Source: an uncultured Sphingobacteriales bacterium
Lineage (GTDB): Bacteria; Bacteroidota; Bacteroidia; Chitinophagales; Chitinophagaceae
DNA length: 64,000 nucleotides
Assembly: GCA_937991535.1 (NCBI GenBank)
Contig: CALKHN010000112.1
Location: 62,001 to 126,000, forward strand
Reading direction: 5' to 3'
Part shown: one piece after another, positions 27,737 through 37,652 of the stretch
How positions within the stretch are numbered: position 1 is the first letter of the stretch
Layout: every line of letters starts with the position of its first letter
Made by a program: the position numbers and the translations under genes
Notes under the pieces: generated by a model
What the model saw: the letters and a program-made list of their open reading frames with translations, nothing else
What the model was told of the DNA's origin: nothing
Databases searched by the model: none

Positions 27737-28999
27737 TTAGCGACCTTTTTGGTACTCACTGTACCTGGATTTGTATCCATGAGCGCCATAGAAAATAATG
27801 TAGAAATAACAGACTGCGGGAACAAGAAATGCGGTTGCCCAGGAAGAAGAGTCAATCAGCCAACCCTGGATCACTACAATTACGGCTCCTCCTGAAATAG
27901 CTGTCGACAATACACCAGACGCCTTTATAATATGTTTGCCAAGCCCGCTGACAGAAAGAGAAAATATAATAGCAAACATCACGGAATTAAACAACCCCAC
28001 ACTGATAAGCGACCATACCGCAAGCGAGCCACTTGTATTCACAGACAAAAGGATCAATAAAATAGAAATGATCGCATTTAGGATCAGCAGGTGATGTGGC
28101 AACATACGTTTTAACAATACCACGCCAATCAATCTGCCAACCAGCATTCCGCCCCAGTAAAAAGCAACATACCGGTTGGCAGCATCTTCAGCAATAATAA
28201 GCGCATCGGCAATATAGTTGGTTAAAAAAGATGCTATCGCTATCTCGATGCCTACAAAGAAAAAGATTCCCAATGCACCCAGGTTCAGATTCCTGAAAGC
28301 AAAAACAGAGGAAGGGAACGCCCGGTCAGCAGTTTTGTCAACAACCTCTGCATCCTGCCGCACAACCGGTAAAGAAAGCCTGCTGATTACAATACTTATC
28401 AGTATAAGCAGTAAAGCAATACCCAAATAAGGATATTTTACGGCATCCGAATTCCCCGGGCCTGTCATTTTGGGAAGTATGACCGCTGCCCCAAACAATG
28501 GCGCCAAAATCGTTCCTACAGAACCCACACTTTGAATCAGGTTCAGCCTGGCAGAGGCACTTGCCACCGGCCCCAGTATGATAATGTAAGGATTTGCAGC
28601 AACCTGCATAAACACAATACCTATAGCAACAATAAAAAGCGCTCCCAAAAACAAGTAATACGCATGAAATACTGCCGCCGGATAAAAAAGCACGGCGCCT
28701 GCTGCAGCAAAAACGAAGCCGCAAATCATTCCTTTTAGATAACCAATCCTGCCAATTATCCTTCCGGCCGGAATGGAAAACAAACCATATACCAGGAAAA
28801 AATAAAACTGTACCAATGATGAAGCAGCATAGCTGAGATCGAACCCTTTTTTAAAATAGGGAACCAGTGTATCATTGAGACAGGTAATAAATCCCAGCAT
28901 AAAATACAATACTGCCAAAGAGATCAGCGCAATCCTGTTTTTTGAAGCAGAATAATCGTGCCCTGCAATAGTGTATCCGCTTATTATTGAATTAGCCAT
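27737..28999 (-). CDS. Sugar MFS permease (FucP-like)
   Basis: The transporter has about 420 residues and twelve predicted helices. I start at ATG 28997-28999 (MANSIISGY); thirteen more codons are open upstream but overlap the epimerase gene further. The FucP/glucose-galactose permease pattern is seen in MLGFITCLNDTLVPYFKKGFDLSYA, SIPAGRIIGRIGYLKG and ANPYIIILGP. It probably imports a monosaccharide or N-acyl sugar by proton symport. Its start overlaps the end of the epimerase gene by eight bases, so the two are translationally coupled and probably share a substrate. Confidence 0.9.
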   Translation of the reverse strand: MANSIISGYTIAGHDYSASKNRIALISLAVLYFMLGFITCLNDTLVPYFKKGFDLSYAASSLVQFYFFLVYGLFSIPAGRIIGRIGYLKGMICGFVFAAAGAVLFYPAAVFHAYYLFLGALFIVAIGIVFMQVAANPYIIILGPVASASARLNLIQSVGSVGTILAPLFGAAVILPKMTGPGNSDAVKYPYLGIALLLILISIVISRLSLPVVRQDAEVVDKTADRAFPSSVFAFRNLNLGALGIFFFVGIEIAIASFLTNYIADALIIAEDAANRYVAFYWGGMLVGRLIGVVLLKRMLPHHLLILNAIISILLILLSVNTSGSLAVWSLISVGLFNSVMFAIIFSLSVSGLGKHIIKASGVLSTAISGGAVIVVIQGWLIDSSSWATAFLVPAVCYFYIIFYGAHGYKSRYSEYQKGR

Positions 29000-30197
29000 G
29001 GCTGGAGGTGGTTTGCTGTAAATCGTTTTCAGGCGCAATTATTTCTTCAAGCGTTTTCCAGCCCTGGAAAAGACAACGGGGCACATGAAAACACCCTTTC
29101 CATTTGCCACCTTTTAAAGGAAGCAACGTCTCTCCTCTCCTGTTTAAATACCCATACCACTCCCCGTAATCAGGATCAGGGAACCGCGACCAGGCATAAT
29201 CATGCAGTATTTTGAACCATTCCATGCAACGTTTATCGCCTGTGTACCGGTAACCTTTCAGCATGGCAACAATCGCTTCCAGGTGTACCCACCACAGTTT
29301 TTGGTCCCATTCGAGATGCTGGGGAGGATGGCCTTTGATATCAAGCACGTAAAAAATCCCTCCGTATTCCTGGTCCCAGCCAAAGTTGAGCAAATTCAGT
29401 GCAATGCCTACCGTTTTGGACAAAAGGTCGGCATCCTCGTTCCTGGCTGCAATGTCCATCAAAAACCACATTGATTCAAGACTGTGCCCTGGTATTACTG
29501 CACGCCCTTCGAAAGAATCGCTCATCCTGCCACCCGGTATAACATTTTCCAGTACCAATCCGGTTGAAGGATGGAAGAATTCTTCCATCACCGTTTTAAC
29601 ACAATTGTCAATGGTATTGCGAACCTGTTCCCCGGACAAAACATGTTCAATGTCCAACACCAGGTTCGACAGGATCATCGGTAACGAAAGTCCCTTCAAT
29701 GGCCTTGTACCGGGTACTGTTTTGTTGTATTTTCCCTTTGGTTCATTATAGCGTTGTAAGATACGATCAAAGGTGTGTACAGCAATATTTTTGTAGCGTT
29801 TTTCACCTGTTGCCTTATACAGTTGGCCAAAAGCCATCGCAGCAAAACAGTCGGAAAATATATTATAGGGCTGAACAAGAGGCTTACCTTCACGCGTAAG
29901 CGAAAAAAACCAATCCCCCTTTTCATCACGCCCGTATTGTTCGAGAAAGCTGGCGCCCATCACGGCAAAATCCAGCCAGGATGTCCTGGCCTCAACCTTA
30001 TTGTATAGCATAGAAAAAGTCCATACCTGGCGTGCCTGCAGCCAAATGAATTTATCGGTATCAAAAACTTTTCCCTGCCTGTCCAAACAGGTAAAATATC
30101 CGCCATATTGCTGATCGGGAGAGAACTTTTCCCAAAAGGGGATTACATCTTTTAACAGGTTATCCTTATAAACAGCCGCATATTGATTCAAATCCAT
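28992..30197 (-). CDS. N-acylglucosamine 2-epimerase (AGE/RnBP family)
   Basis: The 401-residue protein is an (alpha/alpha)6 barrel that interconverts N-acetylglucosamine and N-acetylmannosamine or similar sugars. The start LLKDVIPFWEKFSPDQQYGG and DTDKFIWLQARQVWTFSMLY are the AGE signature. Catalytic-type His residues lie in PGHSLESMWF and in WWVHLEAIVA. Cellobiose and mannose epimerases are relatives, but this N terminus is closest to true AGE. Coupled to the permease, it suggests catabolism of an N-acyl sugar, as in sialic-acid use; no sialidase or neuraminate lyase gene is in this window. Confidence 0.88.
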   Translation of the reverse strand: MDLNQYAAVYKDNLLKDVIPFWEKFSPDQQYGGYFTCLDRQGKVFDTDKFIWLQARQVWTFSMLYNKVEARTSWLDFAVMGASFLEQYGRDEKGDWFFSLTREGKPLVQPYNIFSDCFAAMAFGQLYKATGEKRYKNIAVHTFDRILQRYNEPKGKYNKTVPGTRPLKGLSLPMILSNLVLDIEHVLSGEQVRNTIDNCVKTVMEEFFHPSTGLVLENVIPGGRMSDSFEGRAVIPGHSLESMWFLMDIAARNEDADLLSKTVGIALNLLNFGWDQEYGGIFYVLDIKGHPPQHLEWDQKLWWVHLEAIVAMLKGYRYTGDKRCMEWFKILHDYAWSRFPDPDYGEWYGYLNRRGETLLPLKGGKWKGCFHVPRCLFQGWKTLEEIIAPENDLQQTTSSHG

Positions 30198-30367
30198 GTC
30201 AATTCGTTAGAAGGTACAGGTAATTATTTGAGACTTGCAGTTGTGAGCAAACAGCTATGAGCCATCAGTAGTTTACATAACCAACCCCGCCTTCACGAAC
30301 CGGTTCATTCAGGCATACCGCTCACTCAACTCCTGCCCGGATGACTCCGTTCGGGTGGCTACTTAAC
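30198..30367. other. 170-base spacer inside the utilisation locus
   Basis: This is the only sizeable gap in the susC-to-permease run. It contains seven-base words (CTATGAG/CCATCAG at 30255-30268) and GC-rich short inverted repeats near 30335-30358 (CCCG and CGGG arms). It may lower expression of the downstream epimerase and permease relative to susCD. Confidence 0.4.
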
Positions 30368-32503
30368 TCATTTCCCCCCAAACATAATATCAACAGCTTC
30401 CTGCATATGCTTGTCAACATCTGTTTGCTTTGTAAGTTCCCAATAGCTTTGACGTTGCTCTAACAACACCTGAGTTGCCACGATCCAGGATTGAATCCAG
30501 CCGGTAAGTGTTGACCATGCGCCCCAGCCTGCATCAGCATTAGACGCCCAATAGTCCCACCGCCGGTAATCGAAGGCGCGGAACCACGCACCGTCTACAT
30601 CTTTGTGCTTACTGCTTTTTACCTGTATGCGGGTAAGAAAATCAGAGAGCCGTTGTACCGCTTCTGTATATTGTACATTGCCGGTAGCATGGGCCGCCTC
30701 GTTCAGTGAAAAGAAGGCGAAGTTGGATGTATAGAGCATGTCGGCCACCTCATCCCCGTTTTCAAAAATCAACGGCGCTTCGTGCAGCCCGTACTCTTTG
30801 TTGGATTTAGTGCTGCCAAACATACCACTGCCACCTCCCAGCTCTTCCCGGATAGCGCCGCTGCTTTGTTGGTTTTCCAGCAGCTTTGTTACAACCATAT
30901 CGAGCCACTGCCGGTGCAGCGGTGTGTCTTCTATACGTACCAGCCATGCCAATGGAAGGATCATGCGGGCACGTTCCTGCTGTATACCGTTCGTCCAGTT
31001 CCATTTATCGGGGTAAGCCTCCATGGTTAACCGGATGGCGGTTTTCGTCTTTTCTAACAGGGGCGCATACCCTGTTTTATCGTACAGCCACAAATAGCAG
31101 GCCCACATCCATGACTCAAAGTGAGGATGTGGATTCACCAGGTCCCTGTTCCAGTAATATTGCCAGCCATTTTTCAGAATGTCCGGCTCCTCCAGCCTTC
31201 CGCCCTGAAAGCCCTGTTTGCTGCTGGTTCGCAGGTTCGACAATATGTTTTCCACAATCTCCCTGTCCCAGTCGTGTGCACCGCTGAAAGCGGCCGATCC
31301 GATGAGTCCCAGTATTGAACGGGCATTGTCATCGTTGTAAAACACATAGGGATGCGTAACAGACCAGCCGAGCAACCCATACACCGGACTGTTTTTGTCT
31401 GCCCTGGGGCCAGCGCGGAAATTGGAGCCCTGGAAAATGAACTTGCCGAGTTTCCTGGCGGCTGCTGTATAGTTTGGATTGTTCAGCAGCTTACCGGCTG
31501 CGGCCAAAGCAAAGGAAACTTCTCCCTGCACATCATCGCGAATCCAGTAGCGGTACTGTTCGGTACCATCCCAATAAATAGTAGAAGCATGGCCTTCCAG
31601 TATGCCAAGAGATCCATCACCATTAGGGAAAGTTTGCGGAACGGGAGGGCCGAAAGGAGCCGTGCCATCGCCCTGGTATTTCATCCACAAATCCTTCCAA
31701 CTGCTGTCTACAAAAAAACGCCCATTGTAAAACCACTGTACACCTTTGTTAACCGAGTTCCTGCGGGACTGGACCGGAAGCGCTTCTGTTGCCGTATAAG
31801 AGGGTGTTACATCAAACAGCCAATGATTGAAATGCAGATCGCTGCGGTTTGTCATCCAGCCCATGATATATTCCCACAGCGCCTTCCAGGAATCCGCAGG
31901 ACCATACCTGCCTGTTTTGAAGTTGCTCAGCTTGGTGGTGGCTATCATGATGTTTTGCTTTTCAAATAACAGCGGAAATGTTTCAATATCACTAATGCCA
32001 TATTCTGCGCGATCAAAGCCTGCCACTTTGCCCAATACCAGCAAGGGACTGTCAACTTTAGCACGCAGGTAATGACAATCGTTAATGCCCAGCAGGTCCA
32101 TGGGCTTCAGCACTTTGCCCAAACCCGGAGCAGAAACGATGCCCCGCTCCAGCTTCGCCACGTGTACCGAATCATCACTTATCCATCCTTCTAACGAGTA
32201 GGCATATTCTATGTAGACACGTAATTTTTTTCGCCTTGCGGCATTGATAACCGATCCCTTTACAGCATTAATGCCATGGGGATAATTATCTGCTAATAAA
32301 AACAGCGCACTTCCTTTCGGCAATGCAGCTACAGCTTTCAGCGGATCTGAAAATTGCCTGAGTTTAAATCCTTCGCTGGTCAACTGTTGCACAAGGTCAT
32401 TAGACATCTTTCCGCAGTAAGCCACCTGTAGTTGTTGTGCACGTGCGCCCAGGCAAAAACCTACAAGCAACAAGCCGACAAAATAGTTATAAATCTTATA
32501 CAT
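30368..32503 (-). CDS. Secreted protein with six-hairpin glycosidase-like domain, function unknown
   Basis: The protein has 711 residues with a signal peptide ending ARAQ near residue 23. Residues about 25-230 look like a flavodoxin- or amidotransferase-like alpha/beta domain (AYCGKMSNDLVQQLTSEGF, KGSALFLLADNYPHG). From about 300 to the end, repeating helical segments rich in Trp and aromatic motifs (YRYWIRDDVQGEVSFALAAA, WTNGIQQERARMILPLAWL, DAGWGAWSTLTGWIQSW) suggest an (alpha/alpha)6 six-hairpin barrel, the fold of many glycosidases, lyases and epimerases. It lies two bases after susD in the same operon, so it probably acts on the imported glycan. I do not recognise a named family. Confidence 0.65.
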   Translation of the reverse strand: MYKIYNYFVGLLLVGFCLGARAQQLQVAYCGKMSNDLVQQLTSEGFKLRQFSDPLKAVAALPKGSALFLLADNYPHGINAVKGSVINAARRKKLRVYIEYAYSLEGWISDDSVHVAKLERGIVSAPGLGKVLKPMDLLGINDCHYLRAKVDSPLLVLGKVAGFDRAEYGISDIETFPLLFEKQNIMIATTKLSNFKTGRYGPADSWKALWEYIMGWMTNRSDLHFNHWLFDVTPSYTATEALPVQSRRNSVNKGVQWFYNGRFFVDSSWKDLWMKYQGDGTAPFGPPVPQTFPNGDGSLGILEGHASTIYWDGTEQYRYWIRDDVQGEVSFALAAAGKLLNNPNYTAAARKLGKFIFQGSNFRAGPRADKNSPVYGLLGWSVTHPYVFYNDDNARSILGLIGSAAFSGAHDWDREIVENILSNLRTSSKQGFQGGRLEEPDILKNGWQYYWNRDLVNPHPHFESWMWACYLWLYDKTGYAPLLEKTKTAIRLTMEAYPDKWNWTNGIQQERARMILPLAWLVRIEDTPLHRQWLDMVVTKLLENQQSSGAIREELGGGSGMFGSTKSNKEYGLHEAPLIFENGDEVADMLYTSNFAFFSLNEAAHATGNVQYTEAVQRLSDFLTRIQVKSSKHKDVDGAWFRAFDYRRWDYWASNADAGWGAWSTLTGWIQSWIVATQVLLEQRQSYWELTKQTDVDKHMQEAVDIMFGGK

Positions 32504-32505
32504 AA

Positions 32506-34248
32506 TCAGTATCCGGGGTTTTGTTCGAGTTCGGGATTCAATATTAATTCGTTTAGTGGAATAGGGTTTAAATAGTGCTTGCCTGCATCAAACTGCCAGC
32601 CATTTTGTGCCGGACTGTTCCAATGCGGTGCAATGTATCCGTTGGCATTCACAGGGATAGCGGCAGGATCAAGCACCGGTTGAAAGCTGTTCTTTACATC
32701 TGCAAACTGCTGCATTTTAGCTCCCAGCATCGGACGCTTTATCAGGCTTACCGCCGCCCAGCGCATGAGGTCATCAAACCTGTATCCTTCACATGCCAGC
32801 TCTACCCTCCGCTCACGCCTGATTTCGTTCATCCGTGGCGTTAGTGTTGGGAATTCCCAGGCAGGATCTGTAAAACCTACGCTTTCGGCAAGATGCGGCA
32901 TACCAACACGATCTCTTAAAACATTCACCGTTATGTCGAGGATCTCCTGGTTACATTCACCCAGCTCTTCTTTTGCTTCGGCATAATTCAGCAACGCCTC
33001 CGCATACCTGAAAATTATAGCAGCGTTAATATCTCCGGCTGAATGATCTGCAGCCGGATCAACGCCTTTGTACAACTGGTAGCCCGTTGTATTTCGCAAA
33101 CGCGATTCAAAAGTCATGTCAGGCAAGTTAAACTTTCCACTTGTATCGCCGTTTGAGATAACGCGGGGTTTTCCTTTTGTATACATGGTTTGGGTAAGCC
33201 GCGGATCCCTGTTTTTCACGAGATCTTCCACCAGGTCATCACCCAGGTAAAGTGAGCTAACACCGATGGGCTTACCATCCGTACATAAATAAGATTCTAC
33301 AAGATATTTTGAAAGTCCGGTATTTTTGTCGCTTCCGCCAAAATAATTCTGGGCATAATGAATCACGTTCAATGCGCGATCGTATTTTCTCCACATCAGC
33401 ACTTCTTTGTTGGCAGATAAATCTTTCTGGTTAAAAAGGCTCCAATAAGCGGTTTGCGGGTCAGCGCTTGCCGGTTCAATCGAATATATTCCGCGATCAA
33501 TTACCTGTTTGGCTGCCTCCGCTGCCTTTCTGAAAAAGCGGCCGGGATCGCCGCCCTCAACACCAAATACAGTACCGGCATGATATTTTTCCCAGCTTCC
33601 TTCATAGAGTGCAACCCGGCTTTGAAATAACAGTGCCACATCTTTATGCAATCTTCCCGAAGGGGTTACTTCCTTAGAGGCTAAAAGTACAGCCGCCTTG
33701 TCGAGGTCTGCAATAATAGAATCGGCTATAACTGATCGTGATAACCTTACACTGTACAGCTCTTCTGAACCTGTGGTAAGCGGCATATTGTACCATGGCA
33801 GATCGCCAAATGATTTCATGAGGGAATAGTAATACCACGCTCTCCAGAAATACATTTCCCCTATGTAGGGATTTACCAGCCCCGGCGATTCTTTGGTAAT
33901 GTGATAATTGGCAAGGAAAAAATTAATACCGCGTATTGCTGTCCAGTCCCAGCCGCCACCAGAACCGGGTACGTTGATGGTACCCGACAGCCGGGCATTG
34001 AAATTATAGTCGCCGGAAACCATGTTGTCGGAGGAATTGTCTTCTTCAAATATCCCAAGGCTATAACCGTTAAAGCTGGGCAGTGACCCATAATATTTGT
34101 TTGAATACAGTTCCATTTCCGTTTTTGAAAATGTCATCTCTCCGTCCGTGATCGCATCCAGCGGCGGCCGGTCCAGGAACTTCTCGCAGGAAAATAATCC
34201 TGTAGAAAATAATATCATCCATATTGTAAACAGCCGATAGGTTTTCAT
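32506..34248 (-). CDS. susD: SusD/RagB-like glycan-binding lipoprotein
   Basis: This 580-residue outer-membrane lipoprotein has a signal ending LFSCEKF (lipid Cys near 21). The start FLDRPPLDAITDGEMTFS and the C-terminal part (EIRRERRVELACEGYRFDDLMRW, then HYLNPIPLNELILNPELEQNPGY) are diagnostic of the SusD family. TPR helices fill the middle. It captures oligosaccharides and delivers them to the SusC barrel. It follows susC by 18 bases and precedes the six-hairpin-like gene by 2 bases. The gene symbol denotes the family only; the natural glycan is unknown. Confidence 0.95.
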   Translation of the reverse strand: MKTYRLFTIWMILFSTGLFSCEKFLDRPPLDAITDGEMTFSKTEMELYSNKYYGSLPSFNGYSLGIFEEDNSSDNMVSGDYNFNARLSGTINVPGSGGGWDWTAIRGINFFLANYHITKESPGLVNPYIGEMYFWRAWYYYSLMKSFGDLPWYNMPLTTGSEELYSVRLSRSVIADSIIADLDKAAVLLASKEVTPSGRLHKDVALLFQSRVALYEGSWEKYHAGTVFGVEGGDPGRFFRKAAEAAKQVIDRGIYSIEPASADPQTAYWSLFNQKDLSANKEVLMWRKYDRALNVIHYAQNYFGGSDKNTGLSKYLVESYLCTDGKPIGVSSLYLGDDLVEDLVKNRDPRLTQTMYTKGKPRVISNGDTSGKFNLPDMTFESRLRNTTGYQLYKGVDPAADHSAGDINAAIIFRYAEALLNYAEAKEELGECNQEILDITVNVLRDRVGMPHLAESVGFTDPAWEFPTLTPRMNEIRRERRVELACEGYRFDDLMRWAAVSLIKRPMLGAKMQQFADVKNSFQPVLDPAAIPVNANGYIAPHWNSPAQNGWQFDAGKHYLNPIPLNELILNPELEQNPGY

Positions 34249-34266
34249 TCTTTTTGATTTATCAGG

Positions 34267-37200
34267 TTAAAAATCCACGTTTATACCAAAAGACACAATT
34301 TTATACAATGGGTATACTTTGCCGGCTCCCCATCCTCCGGCTGTTAGTTCAGGGTCGAAATTCTTTTGCAGAGGAGTGATGGTAAATAAGTTTTCGCCAC
34401 TGAGGAAAAGCCGGATGCGCTGCAGTCCTATACGTTGCATGACCGCGGCAGGAATGCTGTATCCCAACTGAATATTTTTCAGGCGCAGGTAAGAGGCATT
34501 CTGCAGATAACGGGTTTGGGTAACCTGGTTCTTACTGACCTCAGCAGAATTGTAAGGCTTGGGCAAATATGCATTTGTATTGTCCGGTGTCCAGAAATCG
34601 CTGGTCTCTTTATACATATTAGAGCCAAAGCCCCTCGTAAAGCCCCAGAAAAAAACGCCGCTGTTTCCACCCGAAGGCGGGCTGAAATCGCGCCTGCCAA
34701 CACCCTGAAAGAAAACATTGAGATCAAAACCCTTCCAGGATGCGTCAAGCCTTAGAGAATAGTTGTAGCGGGGAAGTGAGTTGCCAATTACGGACAGATC
34801 ACCATGATCATCAACTGTATTTTTACCATTGTTGATTTTATTGTCTCCATTCAGGTCCCGGTATGCAATATCTCCCTTGCTCCAACTGCCCCAGAAATAA
34901 GATTGGTCGGCCATCTTGCTCACCTGCTCATCCGTTTGCATAATACCTTCTGTTGTATAACCCCAGATGTCTCCCAGCGTGTATCCTTCAAAGTAAGTAG
35001 ACAGGATTTTGGTGGGATTGTTGTAACGAATAACTTTTGCTCTATTATCCGATAATATAAGGTTCACATTGTAAGTGAAATCGTGGCCAACATGATCGCG
35101 CCAGCCAAGGCTCAGTTCAAATCCGCGCGTACGCAGATCGGCATTGTTTTGCAAAGGTATATTGGCTCCGAGCGTAGCAGGCAACGCGTTGGCTGGCCCG
35201 AACATATTGCTTGTTGTGCGTGTATACCAGTCAAAACTTACATCCAGCCGGTTGCTGAGCAGGGTAATGTCCAACCCCAGGTCTACTGTCCTGGCAGTTT
35301 CCCAGGTAAGGTTAGCGCTCACTAACCCCGGCGCAGCGAGGTAATTGGGCAATACACCGTTGAGGATATAACCGTATTTGGTACCAATACCTATTGTGCT
35401 GAGATAAAGATAATTGGCAACATCCTGGTTACCGAGCGATCCATAGGAACCTCTCAGTTTCAACTGGCTGATGTCACGGATATTCCAGAAGCTTTCCTTC
35501 GCGATGTTATATCCGGCAGATACAGAAGGGAAAAATCCAAATCTTTTTCCTTCCGGGAACTTTGAGGAGCCATCATAACGGGCATTGAACTCTATAAGGT
35601 ATCGTTCATCAAAGTTGTAGTTTACTCTCATGAAAGTGCCCGTATTGGCCCAGTGCGTCAAGCTTCCATTGGTTGTTTGATCGCCTGTGGCAACTCCCAG
35701 CGAAGGAAGATTCTGGGAGATCAGATCGCGCTTCATGCCAAACAGGTAGGTATACTTGCTCAGTTCCGCCTGCTGGCCCACCAGTGCACTAAAGGCATGT
35801 TTTCCCAGTTGATTTCCATAAGAAGTATAAGCATTGAGAGAGTTATAATTCAGTTGCGACATTTCTGTAGAGTATGCATTGTTGCTTGTCATGACCGGCA
35901 CCTCCGAAACAGTATATTCCCATATAAAAGGTTTGGCATGTGCCGAAGATTTGAATACGGTGTTTCGGTAAGTATAATCAACGTTGATCTTCCAGTTCTT
36001 TACCGGCTCTATTTCTATGGCGCCCGTAAGGTTCACCACATTGTTATTGCTGAGTCCCCTCCCTTCCCACTGCCGCAGCATGTTGGATGTTGCCGCCCAG
36101 TGGCCGTTAGGATCTTTTAATGCCCAGTTAGGAAAACGAGTAGTGGACAGGTGCATCCAGTTGCCGATATCACCGTCATGGGTAGGCGAAGGAACATTTC
36201 TGTTGTCTCTGCTGAAACGGGTACGCAGATCGCCACGCAGCCATTTAAGCGGTGTAAAATGAAGGTTGCTGGTTAAGTTAATACGTTCGTACTTTTCATT
36301 GCCATAACGAAGCAACCCGCCTTCCTTAAAATAGCCGGCGCCCACATAGTAGCTCGTTTTGTCGCCACCGCCGCTTACACTCAAATCGTGTTTTTGATTT
36401 TCGGCGCCGGGTTTAAAGTAGGTCCGGATCCAGTCCACATTGTCATTGTCGAGTGTTGCATACGACCAGAAATCAGGATTGTTGGGGTTAGGAATATTGG
36501 AGGGCGTATTTACAGGATCAGCCATATAAGCTTTGATCCTGTTGATATGCTCCTGGCTGAACATAGGCGATTGACCGGCATTAACAGACGCAATATTGTA
36601 AGCTTCTGCAAATTCAAGCGAATTAACCTGGTTGGGGATTTGTGTAGCACGTGAAAATCCAAATATGTTGCCGTAAGAAATGACAGGTTTACCTGTTTTA
36701 CCGGTTTTAGTTGTTACCAATACAACACCGTAGGCTGCACGGGCTCCATAAATAGCGGAAGCGGCGGCATCTTTCAATACGGAAATACTTTGAATGTCGG
36801 CAGGATTAAGTTTGCTGATACCCTCTACAGGCACGCCATCCACTATGTAAAAAGGAGAACCGCCGCTGCTGAGACTGGTTGCTCCGCGGATATTAAAATT
36901 GACGCCGGCGCCCGGACCGCCGCCTTCAGAGGACGGTGTAATATTAAGATTGCCGATGGCGCCCTGCAACGCCTGCCCTATATTAGAAACCGGGCGATTG
37001 GCGAGCACCCTGCCATCTATCTGGGCAACTGCGCCGGTAAGATTTATTCTCTTTTGAGTACCATAGCCCACTATTACCACTTCCTCCATTGCGTTGTTCA
37101 TAGCAGCCAGCTCTACTGTAAGGAATACTCCTGCCGTTGCCGTGCGATGAACTTCTGCATATCCCACAATACTGAAAATAAGGGTGTCCGAATTTTTAGG

Positions 37201-37392
37201 AGCAGCAACAGCAAACACCCCGGTATCATCTGTAGAAGTACCTGCGCCTGTACTTTTTACTGTAACTGTTACCCCTGCAAGGTCCTTTCCCGACCCGGTT
37301 ACTTTGCCGCGGAAGATGCGGTTCTGAGCGGTGGCATTGCAAACAATGCAAAAGAGGGCCACCTGCCATAAGCAGCTTGAAAGTTTCGGCAT
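34267..37392 (-). CDS. susC: SusC/RagA-like TonB-dependent outer-membrane transporter
   Basis: This is a 1041-residue outer-membrane importer. The order is: signal peptide (cleaved after TAQ), carboxypeptidase-regulatory-like domain with the FRGKVTGSGKDLAGVTVTVK start, the EEVVIVGYGTQKR TonB-box region near 108, a plug domain (FNIRGATSLSSGGSPFYIVDGVPVEGI) and a 22-strand barrel with a typical SusC C terminus (LFTITPLQKNFDPE, ending VSFGINVDF). It imports large oligosaccharides together with the SusD protein. The ROK regulator diverges from it across a very A/T-rich 260-base spacer with palindromes. Confidence 0.96.
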   Translation of the reverse strand: MPKLSSCLWQVALFCIVCNATAQNRIFRGKVTGSGKDLAGVTVTVKSTGAGTSTDDTGVFAVAAPKNSDTLIFSIVGYAEVHRTATAGVFLTVELAAMNNAMEEVVIVGYGTQKRINLTGAVAQIDGRVLANRPVSNIGQALQGAIGNLNITPSSEGGGPGAGVNFNIRGATSLSSGGSPFYIVDGVPVEGISKLNPADIQSISVLKDAAASAIYGARAAYGVVLVTTKTGKTGKPVISYGNIFGFSRATQIPNQVNSLEFAEAYNIASVNAGQSPMFSQEHINRIKAYMADPVNTPSNIPNPNNPDFWSYATLDNDNVDWIRTYFKPGAENQKHDLSVSGGGDKTSYYVGAGYFKEGGLLRYGNEKYERINLTSNLHFTPLKWLRGDLRTRFSRDNRNVPSPTHDGDIGNWMHLSTTRFPNWALKDPNGHWAATSNMLRQWEGRGLSNNNVVNLTGAIEIEPVKNWKINVDYTYRNTVFKSSAHAKPFIWEYTVSEVPVMTSNNAYSTEMSQLNYNSLNAYTSYGNQLGKHAFSALVGQQAELSKYTYLFGMKRDLISQNLPSLGVATGDQTTNGSLTHWANTGTFMRVNYNFDERYLIEFNARYDGSSKFPEGKRFGFFPSVSAGYNIAKESFWNIRDISQLKLRGSYGSLGNQDVANYLYLSTIGIGTKYGYILNGVLPNYLAAPGLVSANLTWETARTVDLGLDITLLSNRLDVSFDWYTRTTSNMFGPANALPATLGANIPLQNNADLRTRGFELSLGWRDHVGHDFTYNVNLILSDNRAKVIRYNNPTKILSTYFEGYTLGDIWGYTTEGIMQTDEQVSKMADQSYFWGSWSKGDIAYRDLNGDNKINNGKNTVDDHGDLSVIGNSLPRYNYSLRLDASWKGFDLNVFFQGVGRRDFSPPSGGNSGVFFWGFTRGFGSNMYKETSDFWTPDNTNAYLPKPYNSAEVSKNQVTQTRYLQNASYLRLKNIQLGYSIPAAVMQRIGLQRIRLFLSGENLFTITPLQKNFDPELTAGGWGAGKVYPLYKIVSFGINVDF

Positions 37393-37451
37393 GAAAAAGA
37401 TTTTTAAATTTTAAACAATCAGGTTTGAATAATAATTGATAAATTGAACAC

Positions 37452-37472
37452 TAAATAAATATTATTTATTTA
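37452..37472. promoter_or_regulatory. Palindromic operator candidate, susC-ROK spacer
   Basis: Arms TAAATAAAT (37452-37460) and ATTTATTTA (37464-37472) are perfect complements around ATT. It lies 60-80 bases upstream of susC and is a plausible site for the ROK protein encoded on the other side. Confidence 0.35.
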
Positions 37473-37478
37473 AAAAAA

Positions 37479-37519
37479 CAAGTAATTAATAAATTATTTT
37501 ATTAAATCATCATTACTTG
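37479..37519. promoter_or_regulatory. Second inverted repeat in the susC-ROK spacer
   Basis: CAAGTAAT (37479-37486) and ATTACTTG (37512-37519) are perfect complements, about 33 bases apart centre to centre (roughly three helical turns). This spacing suits a dimeric regulator. The region is very A/T rich, so chance is a real alternative. Confidence 0.4.
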
Positions 37520-37652
37520 ATAATTAATTTTGCAAAAAAAGAAAACTAAACAAACTGAAATCCTGTTGTTTTCTTTAATTTATTATTAAATAGAAAATAA
37601 TTTTTAAAATTATTTGGTATCATCAATTTTTCGTTTATTGCAAACCATTAAT

